Source: Synechococcus sp. AG-673-F03
GTDB taxonomy: Bacteria > Cyanobacteriota > Cyanobacteriia > PCC-6307 > Cyanobiaceae
DNA: 52,386 bases
Assembly: GCA_003211205.1 (NCBI GenBank)
Contig: QCTJ01000012.1
Location: 1 to 52,386 of the forward strand
Direction of reading: 5' to 3'
The position numbers and the translations under genes were made by a program. Below, piece after piece: positions 44,066-52,386 of this stretch. Each line of letters opens with the position of its first letter. Position 1 is the stretch's first letter. The notes under the pieces were generated by a model. The model did not search any database. It had not been told where the DNA came from and worked only from the letters and a program-made list of their open reading frames with translations.

Positions 44066-44452
44066 TTATGTTGGCTTGAAACCGTTCCACGATTGTCGAT
44101 GCACGATTTTCAGTAGCCTTTCAAGGACTGATCGTTTGAGGTCATTGTCTTCGAGCTTGCTGATTTGCATCAGGTATTCGTGCTGGCTCCCATTTCCTCG
44201 CTGTCTTGAGCAGATCACGGTCACGTCGTCATAGCTAATGGGGAAGTCGTTGTTGAGTGGAACTTTGAGGATCCATTCAGCAATAAATAGAAGAAAGTCG
44301 CAGATGACTGGGTTGATGTATTCCTCTTCTTCGCCCAGATCTCCGCACGCCACCATCTGATCTTTGGTCTGCGGTGTGTAGGTGACGAACGAAAAATAAG
44401 ATGGTGCGCCAGTGGGCTGTAGGTGCAGCCCATAAAAAGCTCTGCGGGTCAT
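44066..44452 (-). CDS. Hypothetical protein
   Basis: This is a 128-residue soluble acidic protein (MTRRAFYGLHLQPTGAPSYF, then GDLGEEEEYINPVICDFLLF and DFPISYDDVTVICSRQ). The open frame, ATG start and ordered hydrophobic pattern support a real gene. No family is recognised. It lies alone between cysS and polA in a slightly AT-richer patch. The function is unknown. Confidence 0.55.
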   Translation of the reverse strand: MTRRAFYGLHLQPTGAPSYFSFVTYTPQTKDQMVACGDLGEEEEYINPVICDFLLFIAEWILKVPLNNDFPISYDDVTVICSRQRGNGSQHEYLMQISKLEDNDLKRSVLERLLKIVHRQSWNGFKPT

Positions 44453-44677
44453 GGCTTTCTCATGGCTTGTGAGATGAGCTCATTGCTTGCTCGATGAAGA
44501 GTCTTGGTGAATGACTCCAAATTGTTGGTTCATTGCACGTTCTCAAAGAAGCCTGTTGAACCTTCATTTTTATTTTTTTCCCACAGCTATGTCGATTGAA
44601 AAAGATCTTACCCAGGCTCTTATGCCAATCGCTCGGCTGTCTCTAGAATGGCTTTGTTGAGTCCTGGGATTAGGTGG

Positions 44678-44785
44678 ATGATGCATCCAGACTGGATGGG
44701 CGTCATTGCTCTATTAACAATCATCGTCTCAGTCACTGTGATTGGCTATCGCGAAGGGCATTCGATCCTCAAGCGTCGCGTTTGA
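44678..44785 (+). CDS. 35-residue single-helix membrane peptide
   Basis: The frame reads MMHPDWMGVIALLTIIVSVT and ends with a basic tail, HSILKRRV. A good ribosome binding sequence, TAGGTGG, lies directly before the ATG pair. One membrane helix with a basic end is typical of small thylakoid or plasma membrane subunits, but no named subunit fits. It converges with polA. Confidence 0.6.
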   Translation: MMHPDWMGVIALLTIIVSVTVIGYREGHSILKRRV

Positions 44786-44821
44786 TCATGTCCCGAGTCT
44801 TGCGGGCTGATCGCTTCACGG

Positions 44822-47800
44822 TCATTTCGCGTCCATCCAGTTGGCACCGAGGCCGGTTTCAGCCACCAGGGGCACGCTCAGCGTCACAGCATTTTCCATG
44901 GTGTTGACGACAAGCTTTTGAATCGACTCCAGAGCATCTGGATCCACTTCAAGCACCAGTTCATCGTGCACCTGAATCAGCAGGCGTGCCGGTAGTGCCT
45001 GTTGTTCGATTGCAGTCTGCAGCTGGATCATGGCCAGTTTGATGATGTCGGCACTGGATCCCTGAATCGGCGCGTTGGCCGCAGCGCGCAATTGCTGAGC
45101 CTCCATTCCGCCTCGACGAGCAACATCCAAATCAATCTCCATCGGTTCCTTGCCCAGCAGGCGGCCCAGTCCGTTGCGATCAAAGTGGAAGGGGCGTCGC
45201 CTGCCCATGATCGTTTCCACATAACCACGACTGAGGGCCAGTCGTTCCTGCAGTTCCAGAAAGGCGAAGACTTTGGGATATCGCTCGCGGTAACGCAGCA
45301 GGAAATCCTTGGCCTTTGCCTGGTTAACGCCTGTTTCCCTCGCGAAGCGTTGGGCACCCATGCCGTAGATCACGCCGAAGTTGATCGTTTTACCAAGGCG
45401 TCGTTCGTCGCTGTTCACCTCCTCCTTTTCGAGCAGAAGCCGCGCTGTCAGGGCATGCACGTCGTCTCCTTCTCGGTAGGCCTGTTGCAGCACGTCTTCG
45501 CCGGAGAGGTGGGTGAGGATCCGCAACTCAATCTGGGAATAATCGGCGCTGAGTAGCATCCACTTCTCCTGGGGCAGGAAGGCCTTGCGGATGCGGCGGC
45601 TGTAGTCCGTGCGGACGGGAATGTTCTGGAGGTTGGGATTGCTGCTGCTCAACCGGCCGGTGGCGGTGACCGCTTGATTGAAATCGGTATGCACCCTGCC
45701 GGTTTCCGCTTCCACCAGTTGCGGCAGGGCATCCACGTAAGTGCTCTTGAGCTTGCTCAGCACGCGGTGTTCGAGAACCAGCGGCACCACGGGGTGGTCA
45801 GCCTCCAGCTTTTCAAGCACGGTGGCATCAGTGCTGTAGCCAGTCTTGGTCCTGCGGGATTTCTTGCGATCGAGGCCGAGGGTGTTGAACAGCAGCTCGC
45901 CTAGTTGCTTGGGCGAGGCGAGGTTGAAGTCCGTTCCTGCTGCCTCTTTGGCCTCCTTCTCCAGCCGCTGCAAGATGTCACCCATCTCTGTTGACAGGGC
46001 ACTGAGATAAGGCAGGTCAATGCGGATGCCGGTGGCTTCCATCACGGCCAGAACTGGCTCGAGCGGCAGTTCCACGTTGTCCAGGAGGCTGGGGAGGCTT
46101 TCTCCTGTTGCCTGCAGCTTTTGGCGCAGATCAATGGCCAGTCGGCGTGTGAGATGGACGTCCATGCCGCAATAGAGCGCGGCCTGGTCAAGGTGCACTT
46201 CTGAGAAGCAACTCGCCTTGCCGTCCTTGGGCTTGCCCACCAGATCACTGAACTGGGTAGGAGTGATTCCATACATCCGTGTTGCCATGGCATCCAGCCC
46301 GTGCTTGGCCGCGGCATCCCTCAGGTAATCGGCCAGCAGAGTGTCCATGGCCACGCCTGCCAACGGCAAGCCATGGCGTAACAGAATCAGGCGGTCATAT
46401 TTCGCGTTCTGCAGTGCCTTGGGGTGCTCAGGGCTTGCCAGCCAGGTAGCCATCTGTTCCAACACCGTCTCGACTGGAAGCTGCACCAGTGGGTGTTCGG
46501 GTTCCAGCGTTGCTTCCGTGGCTGCACGATGGCCGACAGGGATATAGGCGAGATCGGCATCACCTGGCCCCCAGCACACGCCAATCCCAACCAGCTGCGC
46601 CTTGAACGGGTTGAGATCGGTGGTCTCCGTGTCGAGCGCAACCGGAGCCGTGGCATCGGTGCAGGACTGCAATCGTTGCATCAGGTCATGGAGTGCTGCG
46701 TCGCTGCAGATCAGCAGTGGCTTCAGATCCGTTTGGGATGAGGCAGCGGCGTCCTGGCTGAAAGCATCAGGGGCGTCCTGCGCCTGAGTTGCAGCATCCT
46801 TCGACCTGTCGGCCTGAGAGGAGTCCTTGGAAGTCTTGGTCTCAAGCAGGTGGCCGTTCTCCGCCAGACCGCCGGGGGAGAAGGTGGCGATGAAACCAGG
46901 AACCTGTCGCACCAGGCTGTTGAGCTCCAGATCCTTGAGCTGCGTCTGCAGTCCGTTGCCGTCCACCGGCCCAAGTTCGAGAACGGGCTCCTCAGGCAGG
47001 GGGATGTCAACCAGAATTTCGGCCAGTCGTCTTGAGAGGTAGGCGTTGTCACGGTCGGCGCTGAGCTTGCCCTTCAGTGCCCCTTTCACAGCCCCTCTGC
47101 TGGCCTTGGGGCCTTCCGCCTCGACTTCGGCAAGCACCTTGTAGACGCCATCGAGGTCCACATTCTCTTTGAGCAGATTGATAGCGGTTTTCGGGCCAAC
47201 TCCTTTCACGCCAGGGATGTTGTCCGAGCTGTCTCCAGTCAGCGCCTTCAGGTCCACCACCTTGTCGGGCATGACTCCGAGCTTGAACTGGACACCTGCC
47301 TCATCAATCAGGGTGGGTCCGCTGCTTTTGGCATAGGGGCCGCCACCCATGTACATCACAGCAATGTCCCGCTGGTCGTCCACCAGCTGAAACAGGTCGC
47401 GGTCGCCGCTGAGAATTCTCACCCTCCATCCCGAGGATGCCGCTCGGTTGGCCAGGGTTCCGAGCACGTCATCCGCTTCGAAGCCAGGCGCTAGACAGAG
47501 GGGCAGCTGCAGTTGATTGCGCAGGATTAACTGCAGTTGGTCAAGGTCCTGAAAGAACACATCGGGAGCGACATCCCGGTGAGCCTTGTAATTGGGATCA
47601 GCCTTGTGGCGGAAGGTGGGCTCGGCGGTGTCAAAGGCGATCGCCACACCCTGGGGTTTCAGCCCCTTGCAGTTATCCAGCAGGGCCTTGAGAAATCCAT
47701 AGGTCACGCTGGTTGGACGTCCGTCCTTCGTGGCCAACCCACCTTCGCCGCCTTTGCTGAAGGCATAAAAACTGCGGAAGGCCAGGGAATGGCCATCAAC

Positions 47801-47836
47801 CAGCAGAAGCAGCGGTTTCTCCTTGGTTTGTGGCAT
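44822..47836 (-). CDS. polA: DNA polymerase I
   Basis: This is a 1004-residue enzyme with three domains: 5'-3' exonuclease (LLLVDGHSLAFRSFYAF at the start, then GDSSDNIPGVKGVGPKTAIN), 3'-5' exonuclease with all three motifs (ALDTETTDL; NAKYDRLIL; YCGMDVHLTRRL), and polymerase (motif A DYSQIELRILTHLSGE, motif B RRLGKTINFGVIYGMG, motif C QVHDELVLEV). The intact proofreading residues suggest an active exonuclease. A linker of about 60 residues rich in S, D, A and Q separates the first two domains. It acts in repair and Okazaki fragment processing. Confidence 0.97.
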   Translation of the reverse strand: MPQTKEKPLLLLVDGHSLAFRSFYAFSKGGEGGLATKDGRPTSVTYGFLKALLDNCKGLKPQGVAIAFDTAEPTFRHKADPNYKAHRDVAPDVFFQDLDQLQLILRNQLQLPLCLAPGFEADDVLGTLANRAASSGWRVRILSGDRDLFQLVDDQRDIAVMYMGGGPYAKSSGPTLIDEAGVQFKLGVMPDKVVDLKALTGDSSDNIPGVKGVGPKTAINLLKENVDLDGVYKVLAEVEAEGPKASRGAVKGALKGKLSADRDNAYLSRRLAEILVDIPLPEEPVLELGPVDGNGLQTQLKDLELNSLVRQVPGFIATFSPGGLAENGHLLETKTSKDSSQADRSKDAATQAQDAPDAFSQDAAASSQTDLKPLLICSDAALHDLMQRLQSCTDATAPVALDTETTDLNPFKAQLVGIGVCWGPGDADLAYIPVGHRAATEATLEPEHPLVQLPVETVLEQMATWLASPEHPKALQNAKYDRLILLRHGLPLAGVAMDTLLADYLRDAAAKHGLDAMATRMYGITPTQFSDLVGKPKDGKASCFSEVHLDQAALYCGMDVHLTRRLAIDLRQKLQATGESLPSLLDNVELPLEPVLAVMEATGIRIDLPYLSALSTEMGDILQRLEKEAKEAAGTDFNLASPKQLGELLFNTLGLDRKKSRRTKTGYSTDATVLEKLEADHPVVPLVLEHRVLSKLKSTYVDALPQLVEAETGRVHTDFNQAVTATGRLSSSNPNLQNIPVRTDYSRRIRKAFLPQEKWMLLSADYSQIELRILTHLSGEDVLQQAYREGDDVHALTARLLLEKEEVNSDERRLGKTINFGVIYGMGAQRFARETGVNQAKAKDFLLRYRERYPKVFAFLELQERLALSRGYVETIMGRRRPFHFDRNGLGRLLGKEPMEIDLDVARRGGMEAQQLRAAANAPIQGSSADIIKLAMIQLQTAIEQQALPARLLIQVHDELVLEVDPDALESIQKLVVNTMENAVTLSVPLVAETGLGANWMDAK

Positions 47837-47860
47837 GGATGAAAGCAGGTTCTGGCTCGG

Positions 47861-49036
47861 TCAGTCGCGCTGTTTGGCCCAGGGCGGCAGGTCAATGAAC
47901 ACGCGTGTGCTTGGCTGCACACCTGAGAGAATGGCACTCTTGTCGCCGCTGCTGGCACCGAGTTGCACAGGCTGGAATGTGGGCTCATCGTCCTTGCCAA
48001 CCAGCAGAACCCCTGATTGACCTTGCTCAGTCACGATTGCCACGGTTGGCACCAGTGTGCTGGCGGCGGTGCGACCGGTCTGGAAGTTCACATCTGCGGT
48101 CATGCCGATGCGAAGGGTCTCTGGAGGATCGATCAATGTGAGCTCCACCTCGAATGAGATCACGTTGTCGGTTTTGAGTGCACGCGGTGCGATGTCTCGC
48201 ACCCTTGCCGGAAAAAGCTGATCAGGGAATGCATCCACGCGAACAGTGGCGTCTTGGCCAATACGAATGCGACCGATGTCGCTTTCAGGAACCTTGGCGG
48301 CCGCTTCCAGGCCTTCAGACAGCTCCACAAGTGATGAGCTGGTGGCGCCGGCATTGGTTGAAGCTGCTGTGGTTGGAGTCACAAACGATCCAGGTTCGGC
48401 GAAGCGTTCGGTAATGAGCCCGCTGAAAGGAGCGCGGATCAGCAGGTCATTGCCTTCAACGTTGCGTTGTTCAATGCGCTCGCGAGCAGCGTTCAGCGCT
48501 TCCTTGCTGCTGATGAAGGCCGCTCGGAAGCCATCCAGGTCTGATGCGCTGATCGCGCCGACATCCACCAGCTGCCGGTTGCGTAAGTATTCGGCCCGCT
48601 TGGCTTCATAGTCCGCCTTTGTCTGCCGTTCGAGTGCGGCAAATTCATCCATTCGGTCCTCGAGATCACCGGTGTCCATACGGGCCAACACTTGACTTCT
48701 GGTCACAACATCGCCTTCATCGACGTAGAGCTCTTCCACAACTCCAGCCCGCTTCGGACTCACGTTCACCCGTCGGATCGCTTCCAGCTCGCCACTGGCC
48801 GTAATCACGCCAGGCAGAGATCCTCGCTCCGCCGCCACTGTGAACTCACTGAGCTGACGCGAACGATCGGATCCGGGACCTTGGCTCCAGATCACACCAA
48901 CTGCTGTCAACAGAACAGCGGCTGCGCCTGCGCCGATCAAGCGACTTCGCCTGCGCTTCAGACCACTTAGACGGCTCAACGCACGCAGGGCTTCGGGTGT
49001 GGCCCCAATTGGGGACTGGCTTTTTTGGCTGCCCAT
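47861..49036 (-). CDS. HlyD/RND-type periplasmic adaptor of an efflux system
   Basis: This is a 391-residue membrane fusion protein. One membrane helix near residues 36-50 follows a basic N-terminus; then a lipoyl-like half (VNVSPKRAGVVEELYVDEGD), a coiled-coil hairpin (LERQTKADYEAKRAEYLRNR), the second lipoyl half (LIRAPFSGLITERFAEPGSF) and a barrel domain. Such adaptors link an inner-membrane pump to the outer membrane. No pump or outer-membrane gene adjoins it here, so its partner is elsewhere. It ends 24 bases before polA begins, on the same strand. Confidence 0.88.
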   Translation of the reverse strand: MGSQKSQSPIGATPEALRALSRLSGLKRRRSRLIGAGAAAVLLTAVGVIWSQGPGSDRSRQLSEFTVAAERGSLPGVITASGELEAIRRVNVSPKRAGVVEELYVDEGDVVTRSQVLARMDTGDLEDRMDEFAALERQTKADYEAKRAEYLRNRQLVDVGAISASDLDGFRAAFISSKEALNAARERIEQRNVEGNDLLIRAPFSGLITERFAEPGSFVTPTTAASTNAGATSSSLVELSEGLEAAAKVPESDIGRIRIGQDATVRVDAFPDQLFPARVRDIAPRALKTDNVISFEVELTLIDPPETLRIGMTADVNFQTGRTAASTLVPTVAIVTEQGQSGVLLVGKDDEPTFQPVQLGASSGDKSAILSGVQPSTRVFIDLPPWAKQRD

Positions 49037-49135
49037 GGCCCCTTAAACATCTTTCGTAACCATTCTCGCCCGTGAATGGACCAATCGTGTTCCGAAGGAT
49101 GGTGGCCAAGACGCACCTGCCGATAGATTTCCGCC

Positions 49136-50227
49136 ATGCTCAAAGCCGGAATTGTTGGATTACCCAATGTGGGTAAATCCACTCTCTTCAATGCCCTCGT
49201 GGCCAATGCCCAGGCCCAGGCAGCCAATTTCCCGTTCTGCACCATCGAACCGAATGTCGGCACCGTGTCCGTTCCGGATGGGCGATTGGAGCAGCTGACG
49301 GATCTGAGCAAAAGCGCCGACACCATTCCCACACGGATGGAGTTTGTCGATATCGCCGGCCTGGTCAAGGGAGCGAGTCAGGGTGAAGGACTCGGCAACA
49401 AGTTCCTGGCCAATATTCGTGAAGTGGACGCAATTGTTCATGTCGTTCGTTGCTTCGAGGATGACGACGTCATCCACGTGTCCGGTTCGGTGGGCCCGGT
49501 TCGCGATGCCGAGGTGATCAACCTTGAACTCGGACTTTCAGATCTGGCGCAGATTGAAAAACGTCGCGAGCGCCTGAAGAAGCAGATGCGAATAAGCAAG
49601 GAGGCGCAGACAGAGGATGCGGCGCTCGAGCGTATTCAGGCTGTGCTCGAGGAAGGTGGTGCTGCGCGCAGCGTTGAGCTCAGCGATGAAGAAGCGCTGA
49701 TGATCAAACCACTGGGACTTCTAACGGCCAAGCCAATCATTTACGCCACCAATGTGAGCGAAGACGATCTCGCAGCAGGCAATGGTTTCTGCGAGGAGGT
49801 GGTGGCTCTGTCAGCGAAGGAGGGTGCTGAAACCGTGCGGATCTCTGCTCAGGTTGAAGCGGAACTGGTTGAGCTTGGCGAAGAGGAACGAAAGGACTAT
49901 CTCGATGGACTTGGAGTCAGTGAAGGTGGTCTGAAAAGTCTGATTCGTGCCACTTACCGTTTATTGGGATTGCGCACCTATTTCACGACCGGTGAAAAGG
50001 AAACACGTGCCTGGACATTCAAGGCTGGAATGACTGCGCCCCAGGCTGCTGGAGTGATACATACCGATTTCGAGCGAGGATTTATTCGTGCTCAGACCAT
50101 CGGTTGCGAGAAATTGCTGGAGGCAGGATCGCTGTTGGAAGCTCGCAACAAAGGTTGGCTACGCAGTGAGGGTAAAGAGTATGAAGTTGAGGAAGGTGAT
50201 GTGATGGAGTTTTTGTTTAATGTTTAA
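49136..50227 (+). CDS. ychF: YchF/OLA1-type ribosome-binding ATPase
   Basis: This is a 363-residue Obg-related protein. The G1 motif is GIVGLPNVGKSTLFNAL; G3 lies in FVDIAGLVKGASQGEGLGN; the fourth motif is altered (ATNVSED), which in this family favours ATP over GTP. A coiled-coil insert (ERRRERLKKQ-type region, about residues 140-165) and a C-terminal TGS domain (RAWTFKAGMTAPQAAGVIHT) are present. It associates with ribosomes and affects stress response. The gene is divergent from the adaptor gene. Confidence 0.95.
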   Translation: MLKAGIVGLPNVGKSTLFNALVANAQAQAANFPFCTIEPNVGTVSVPDGRLEQLTDLSKSADTIPTRMEFVDIAGLVKGASQGEGLGNKFLANIREVDAIVHVVRCFEDDDVIHVSGSVGPVRDAEVINLELGLSDLAQIEKRRERLKKQMRISKEAQTEDAALERIQAVLEEGGAARSVELSDEEALMIKPLGLLTAKPIIYATNVSEDDLAAGNGFCEEVVALSAKEGAETVRISAQVEAELVELGEEERKDYLDGLGVSEGGLKSLIRATYRLLGLRTYFTTGEKETRAWTFKAGMTAPQAAGVIHTDFERGFIRAQTIGCEKLLEAGSLLEARNKGWLRSEGKEYEVEEGDVMEFLFNV

Positions 50228-50316
50228 AGGAGGCGATCAGCGGATGAGGCGATTTTTCGAGTAGTTCATTCAAGCTTGATCGATCGCAATGAATGTGATG
50301 GTCTTCATGATCGGGA

Positions 50317-50817
50317 TCATCCATCAACAATTCTTCCGCCAACGCACTGGCTAGAAATTGACCAGAGCCCTCCAGCGGCCTTCAATAAATCGCTGTTATC
50401 CCTAAAAACATGTCGCTTTTGAGCAGCTGTCCAATTCCAAAGTGAAGGCCCTAGTCCAGCAAATAGCACTCGGTTGATGTCTTGTGGTCGTGGTAAACGT
50501 CGATAGGGATTCCAGAGTTCTGTGTCCTTGAAAAAAACTGAAATGCCTTTGGAGCTGTGGTTGTCTTGCTGAAAAGACCACCAGGGATCCTTGCCCCGCT
50601 TTGGTTTCCCAGATTGAAAAACACCGAGTCTTTTGTCGTTTTGTATTAACTCACCTTTGAGCGATCCTGTTGTTCGTTCAGTCAGTCGAATCCTCACTGC
50701 AGAACTCTCTTCGCTGGTCAACTCACAGATAAGAGGTAAGGGAATGGCTGTTGCCGGTGTAGCAGCCCAGAGAAGGCAAGTGATCAGAATCTTGCTACCG
50801 ATGTCGCCTCTGTTCAT
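50317..50817 (-). CDS. Secreted hypothetical protein
   Basis: This is a 166-residue protein with a signal peptide (SKILITCLLWAATPATAIPL). The mature part has a CELTSEESSAVRIRLTERTT segment and a second cysteine near the end (SISSQCVGG), which may form a disulfide, and several tryptophans (KDPWWSFQQD, LWNWTAAQ). It is probably periplasmic. No family is recognised. Confidence 0.6.
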   Translation of the reverse strand: MNRGDIGSKILITCLLWAATPATAIPLPLICELTSEESSAVRIRLTERTTGSLKGELIQNDKRLGVFQSGKPKRGKDPWWSFQQDNHSSKGISVFFKDTELWNPYRRLPRPQDINRVLFAGLGPSLWNWTAAQKRHVFRDNSDLLKAAGGLWSISSQCVGGRIVDG

Positions 50818-50900
50818 GTTTTGTTTCGACCCCCTTTGATGCCAGCCATTAATGGAGTTGGAGCTGGTTGGTCATCATGAGCTATTGATCATCGCCTGAA

Positions 50901-50934
50901 GCAAAAAAGGCCTGTCTTTGATCAACAGGCCTTT
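50901..50934 (-). terminator. Rho-independent terminator downstream of the peroxiredoxin gene
   Basis: The stem AAAGGCCTGT / ACAGGCCTTT (10 base pairs, 9-base loop) is followed on the minus strand by a run of T. It lies about 40 bases after the peroxiredoxin stop and would end that transcript. Confidence 0.88.
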
Positions 50935-50975
50935 GTTTTGAACGTCGCTCCTGGTGAGAGTCATTGGCACTTCAG

Positions 50976-51545
50976 TTAGCCGATGAACGAATGCGGCTTG
51001 GCAATCCCTGATGATGTGCCTCCTTTCAGGAATGCGATCATTGTGTCGGCATCAGAGGATTGGAAAGGATCTGTTGGACAGTTGTCTGCGAATTCAGGCT
51101 CGACAAACATTTTTTCGATGACCATATTGTTCACGAGCATCGAATAACGCCAGGAACGCATTCCAAAGCCAAGGTTTGACTTCTGGACGAGCATTCCCAT
51201 CTTTCTGGTGAACTCACCGTTGCCATCAGGAAGCATGAAAATGTTCTTGGTTCCAAGATGCTTGCTCCATTGGAACATCACAAATGCATCGTTCACCGAA
51301 AGGCAGATGATTTGATCAACGCCGTGGCTTTTGAATTCGTCAAAGAGTTCATCGTAGCGGGGAAGATGGTTGGATGAGCAAGTTGGCGTGAAGGCTCCAG
51401 GAAGTGCAAAAAGGACAACTTTTTTGCCCCCAAAAATGTCTTTGCTGGTCAGCTCCTGCCACCGGAATGGATTGTCTCCTGCGATGGATTCGTCTCTGAC
51501 CCGTGTTTGAAATGTGGCGTAAGGAACGTGGGTGGGGTTAGACAT
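50976..51545 (-). CDS. Peroxiredoxin (Prx5-type)
   Basis: This is a 189-residue peroxiredoxin. The peroxidatic cysteine is in [16 protein letters not shown], and [14 protein letters not shown] follows, the Prx5 arrangement. It reduces hydrogen peroxide and organic peroxides, with electrons from glutathione or thioredoxin. A further cysteine is in [11 protein letters not shown]. The ATG at 51545 fits the family better than the upstream start at 51569. It has its own terminator. Confidence 0.93.
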   Translation of the reverse strand: MSNPTHVPYATFQTRVRDESIAGDNPFRWQELTSKDIFGGKKVVLFALPGAFTPTCSSNHLPRYDELFDEFKSHGVDQIICLSVNDAFVMFQWSKHLGTKNIFMLPDGNGEFTRKMGMLVQKSNLGFGMRSWRYSMLVNNMVIEKMFVEPEFADNCPTDPFQSSDADTMIAFLKGGTSSGIAKPHSFIG

Positions 51546-51671
51546 GTTTGGGCGCAGTCGGTGTGGCAACTTCCCTCACGGTTTAACCACTCCCGTTTGC
51601 CCTGGGATGAGTATTTGTTCTTAGGTCGTCAAGGCTGAAGGCGTGGTCGTCTGCAGTGTTGTCAGCAGGTC

Positions 51672-52070
51672 TTAGATGGCGTCGATCGCCTCCATGGCGG
51701 GAATGAACTGTGGACTGTTCTGATCAAAGTCATTGCAGCTTTTGTTCATCGCTTCACTGGTCAGAGCGACAACGCGAATGGCTTGAGGTGACTGCAGCCA
51801 TTCAGCTTGTTGCTCCAACCCTTTGTTTTTGATCCAGGTGTTCAGGATGTTCTGGGCTCTGTCTCGGCTATAGCCGGCGTGCATGATTTTGCATTCTGCA
51901 AAAGCAGCCATGGCTGCCATAGCATGACGCGTTTCTGTTTCGTTGGCCTGAACCGGTGGCTGCAGCGCTCCCAGAAGTGCGCTGAGCATCAAGGCTGAGC
52001 GCCAGCCCAGTTGCCAGCAGCGTGAATAGCCCTGCAGGAACCCAGCGCTGGCGTTGACACCGATTGCCAT
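51672..52070 (-). CDS. Secreted hypothetical protein
   Basis: This is a 132-residue protein. A hydrophobic stretch (RSALMLSALLGALQPPVQA) ends with a cleavage-type site before NETETRH. The mature part is helical with two cysteines (ECKIMHAGYSRD and KSCNDF). No family is recognised. It is divergent from the SemiSWEET-like gene with a 49-base gap. Confidence 0.6.
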   Translation of the reverse strand: MAIGVNASAGFLQGYSRCWQLGWRSALMLSALLGALQPPVQANETETRHAMAAMAAFAECKIMHAGYSRDRAQNILNTWIKNKGLEQQAEWLQSPQAIRVVALTSEAMNKSCNDFDQNSPQFIPAMEAIDAI

Positions 52071-52119
52071 GACTGCAGCAAGACTGGCGGCAGTTTATGG
52101 AGTGCTTCCGCTCCAGTGG

Positions 52120-52386
52120 ATGTACACGATGGATGTGGATGCAATCGGTTATGTGGCCGCGGCGCTGACCACCTTGAGCTTTTTCCCGCAGGCCATCAAG
52201 ACGTTGCGCACCGATGACACGCGCTCCATTTCCCTGTCGATGTATGGCCTGTTCACCGCCGGCGTTGCTATCTGGGCAGCGTTCGGTCTGCTCAGTGGGA
52301 ATGGGCCTGTGATCCTTGCCAATGGACTCACCTTGATCCCCGCATCGTTCGTGCTGCAGAAGAAAATTCGCCACCACCTCAACGAA
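52120..52386 (+). CDS. SemiSWEET-like sugar transporter, cut by window end
   Basis: The 89 codons seen have no stop before the end of the window. The protein has three membrane helices with the family sequence IGYVAAALTTLSFFPQAIKT, including the conserved PQ motif, then SISLSMYGLFTAGVAIWAAF and a third helix. SemiSWEETs work as dimers and move sugars across membranes. The usual length is about 85-100 residues, so only a few residues are missing. An ATG at 52129 is an alternative start. Confidence 0.85.
   Translation, partial: MYTMDVDAIGYVAAALTTLSFFPQAIKTLRTDDTRSISLSMYGLFTAGVAIWAAFGLLSGNGPVILANGLTLIPASFVLQKKIRHHLNE

Noticed and set aside
44590-44661. 23-residue frame (MSIEKDLTQALMPIARLSLE) before the small membrane peptide
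   Set aside because: Too short to support without homologues, and no ribosome binding site.
1-52386. CRISPR arrays, rRNA and complete tRNA genes
   Set aside because: No regularly spaced repeats, no rRNA-like sequence and no cloverleaf with a GTTCGAATC-type arm were found on reading.

Overview
The window looks like a chromosomal segment of a marine picocyanobacterium of the Synechococcus type. The evidence is the photosystem II gene pair psbD-psbC, ycf4, ycf39, petM, a high-light-inducible protein, an NTRC-type thioredoxin reductase, a split proton-translocating transhydrogenase (pntAA-pntAB-pntB), CobQ, and many small picocyanobacterial hypothetical genes. No rRNA, tRNA or CRISPR array was recognised. 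Species cannot be fixed from this alone.

Layout. (1) 1-6.9 kb is an integrative element. A tyrosine recombinase (5674-6837) heads a minus-strand set. Next come a small helix-turn-helix gene facing the other way and a prim-pol / zinc-ribbon / VapE-like helicase replication module, followed by a DUF3104 gene and a two-helix membrane protein. A ZIP-like membrane protein is probable cargo. The replication module is spread over reading frames as if hit by two compensating frameshifts. (2) 6.9-11.8 kb is visibly more AT-rich and holds a cluster of decaying genes. A YnfA-like gene has a nonsense codon. A cupin gene, a YrhK-like membrane gene and a small membrane gene each have a frame change, and one short frame has two stops. 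An intact 55-residue high-light-inducible protein lies among them. (3) 11.9-18.6 kb is a tight minus-strand run: cobQ, a [2Fe-2S] ferredoxin, a ClC protein, an EamA exporter, an MBL-fold protein, a YjbQ-type protein and an MHS-family transporter. (4) 18.6-24 kb has maf, psbC/psbD (overlapping, with a GTG start for psbC), a divergent promoter region, ycf4 and a lipoprotein cyclophilin. (5) 24-34.4 kb carries ilvH, an alpha/beta hydrolase, a Trm1-type tRNA methyltransferase, petM, ycf39, an ArsM-like methyltransferase, an RluE-type pseudouridine synthase coupled to a Nif11-like gene, an IF-1 paralogue, NTRC and a helicase. (6) 34.5-52.4 kb has the pnt operon, a YheT-like hydrolase, a thioredoxin-like ferredoxin, dxr, a sodium symporter, cysS, polA, an HlyD-type adaptor, ychF, a peroxiredoxin and a SemiSWEET-like gene cut by the window end.

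How the parts fit. The core regions support photosystem assembly and its redox environment (PsbD/PsbC, Ycf4, Ycf39, PetM, NTRC, transhydrogenase, peroxiredoxin) plus housekeeping (PolA, CysS, YchF, Dxr, IlvH). The left 12 kb is a genomic island. The most notable results are the fragmented replication module, the clustered pseudogenes, several genes too short for ordinary gene calling, and two genes whose conserved N-termini have no ATG/GTG/TTG start (an RluE-like gene, apparently CTG-started within a CTGA overlap, and a helicase).
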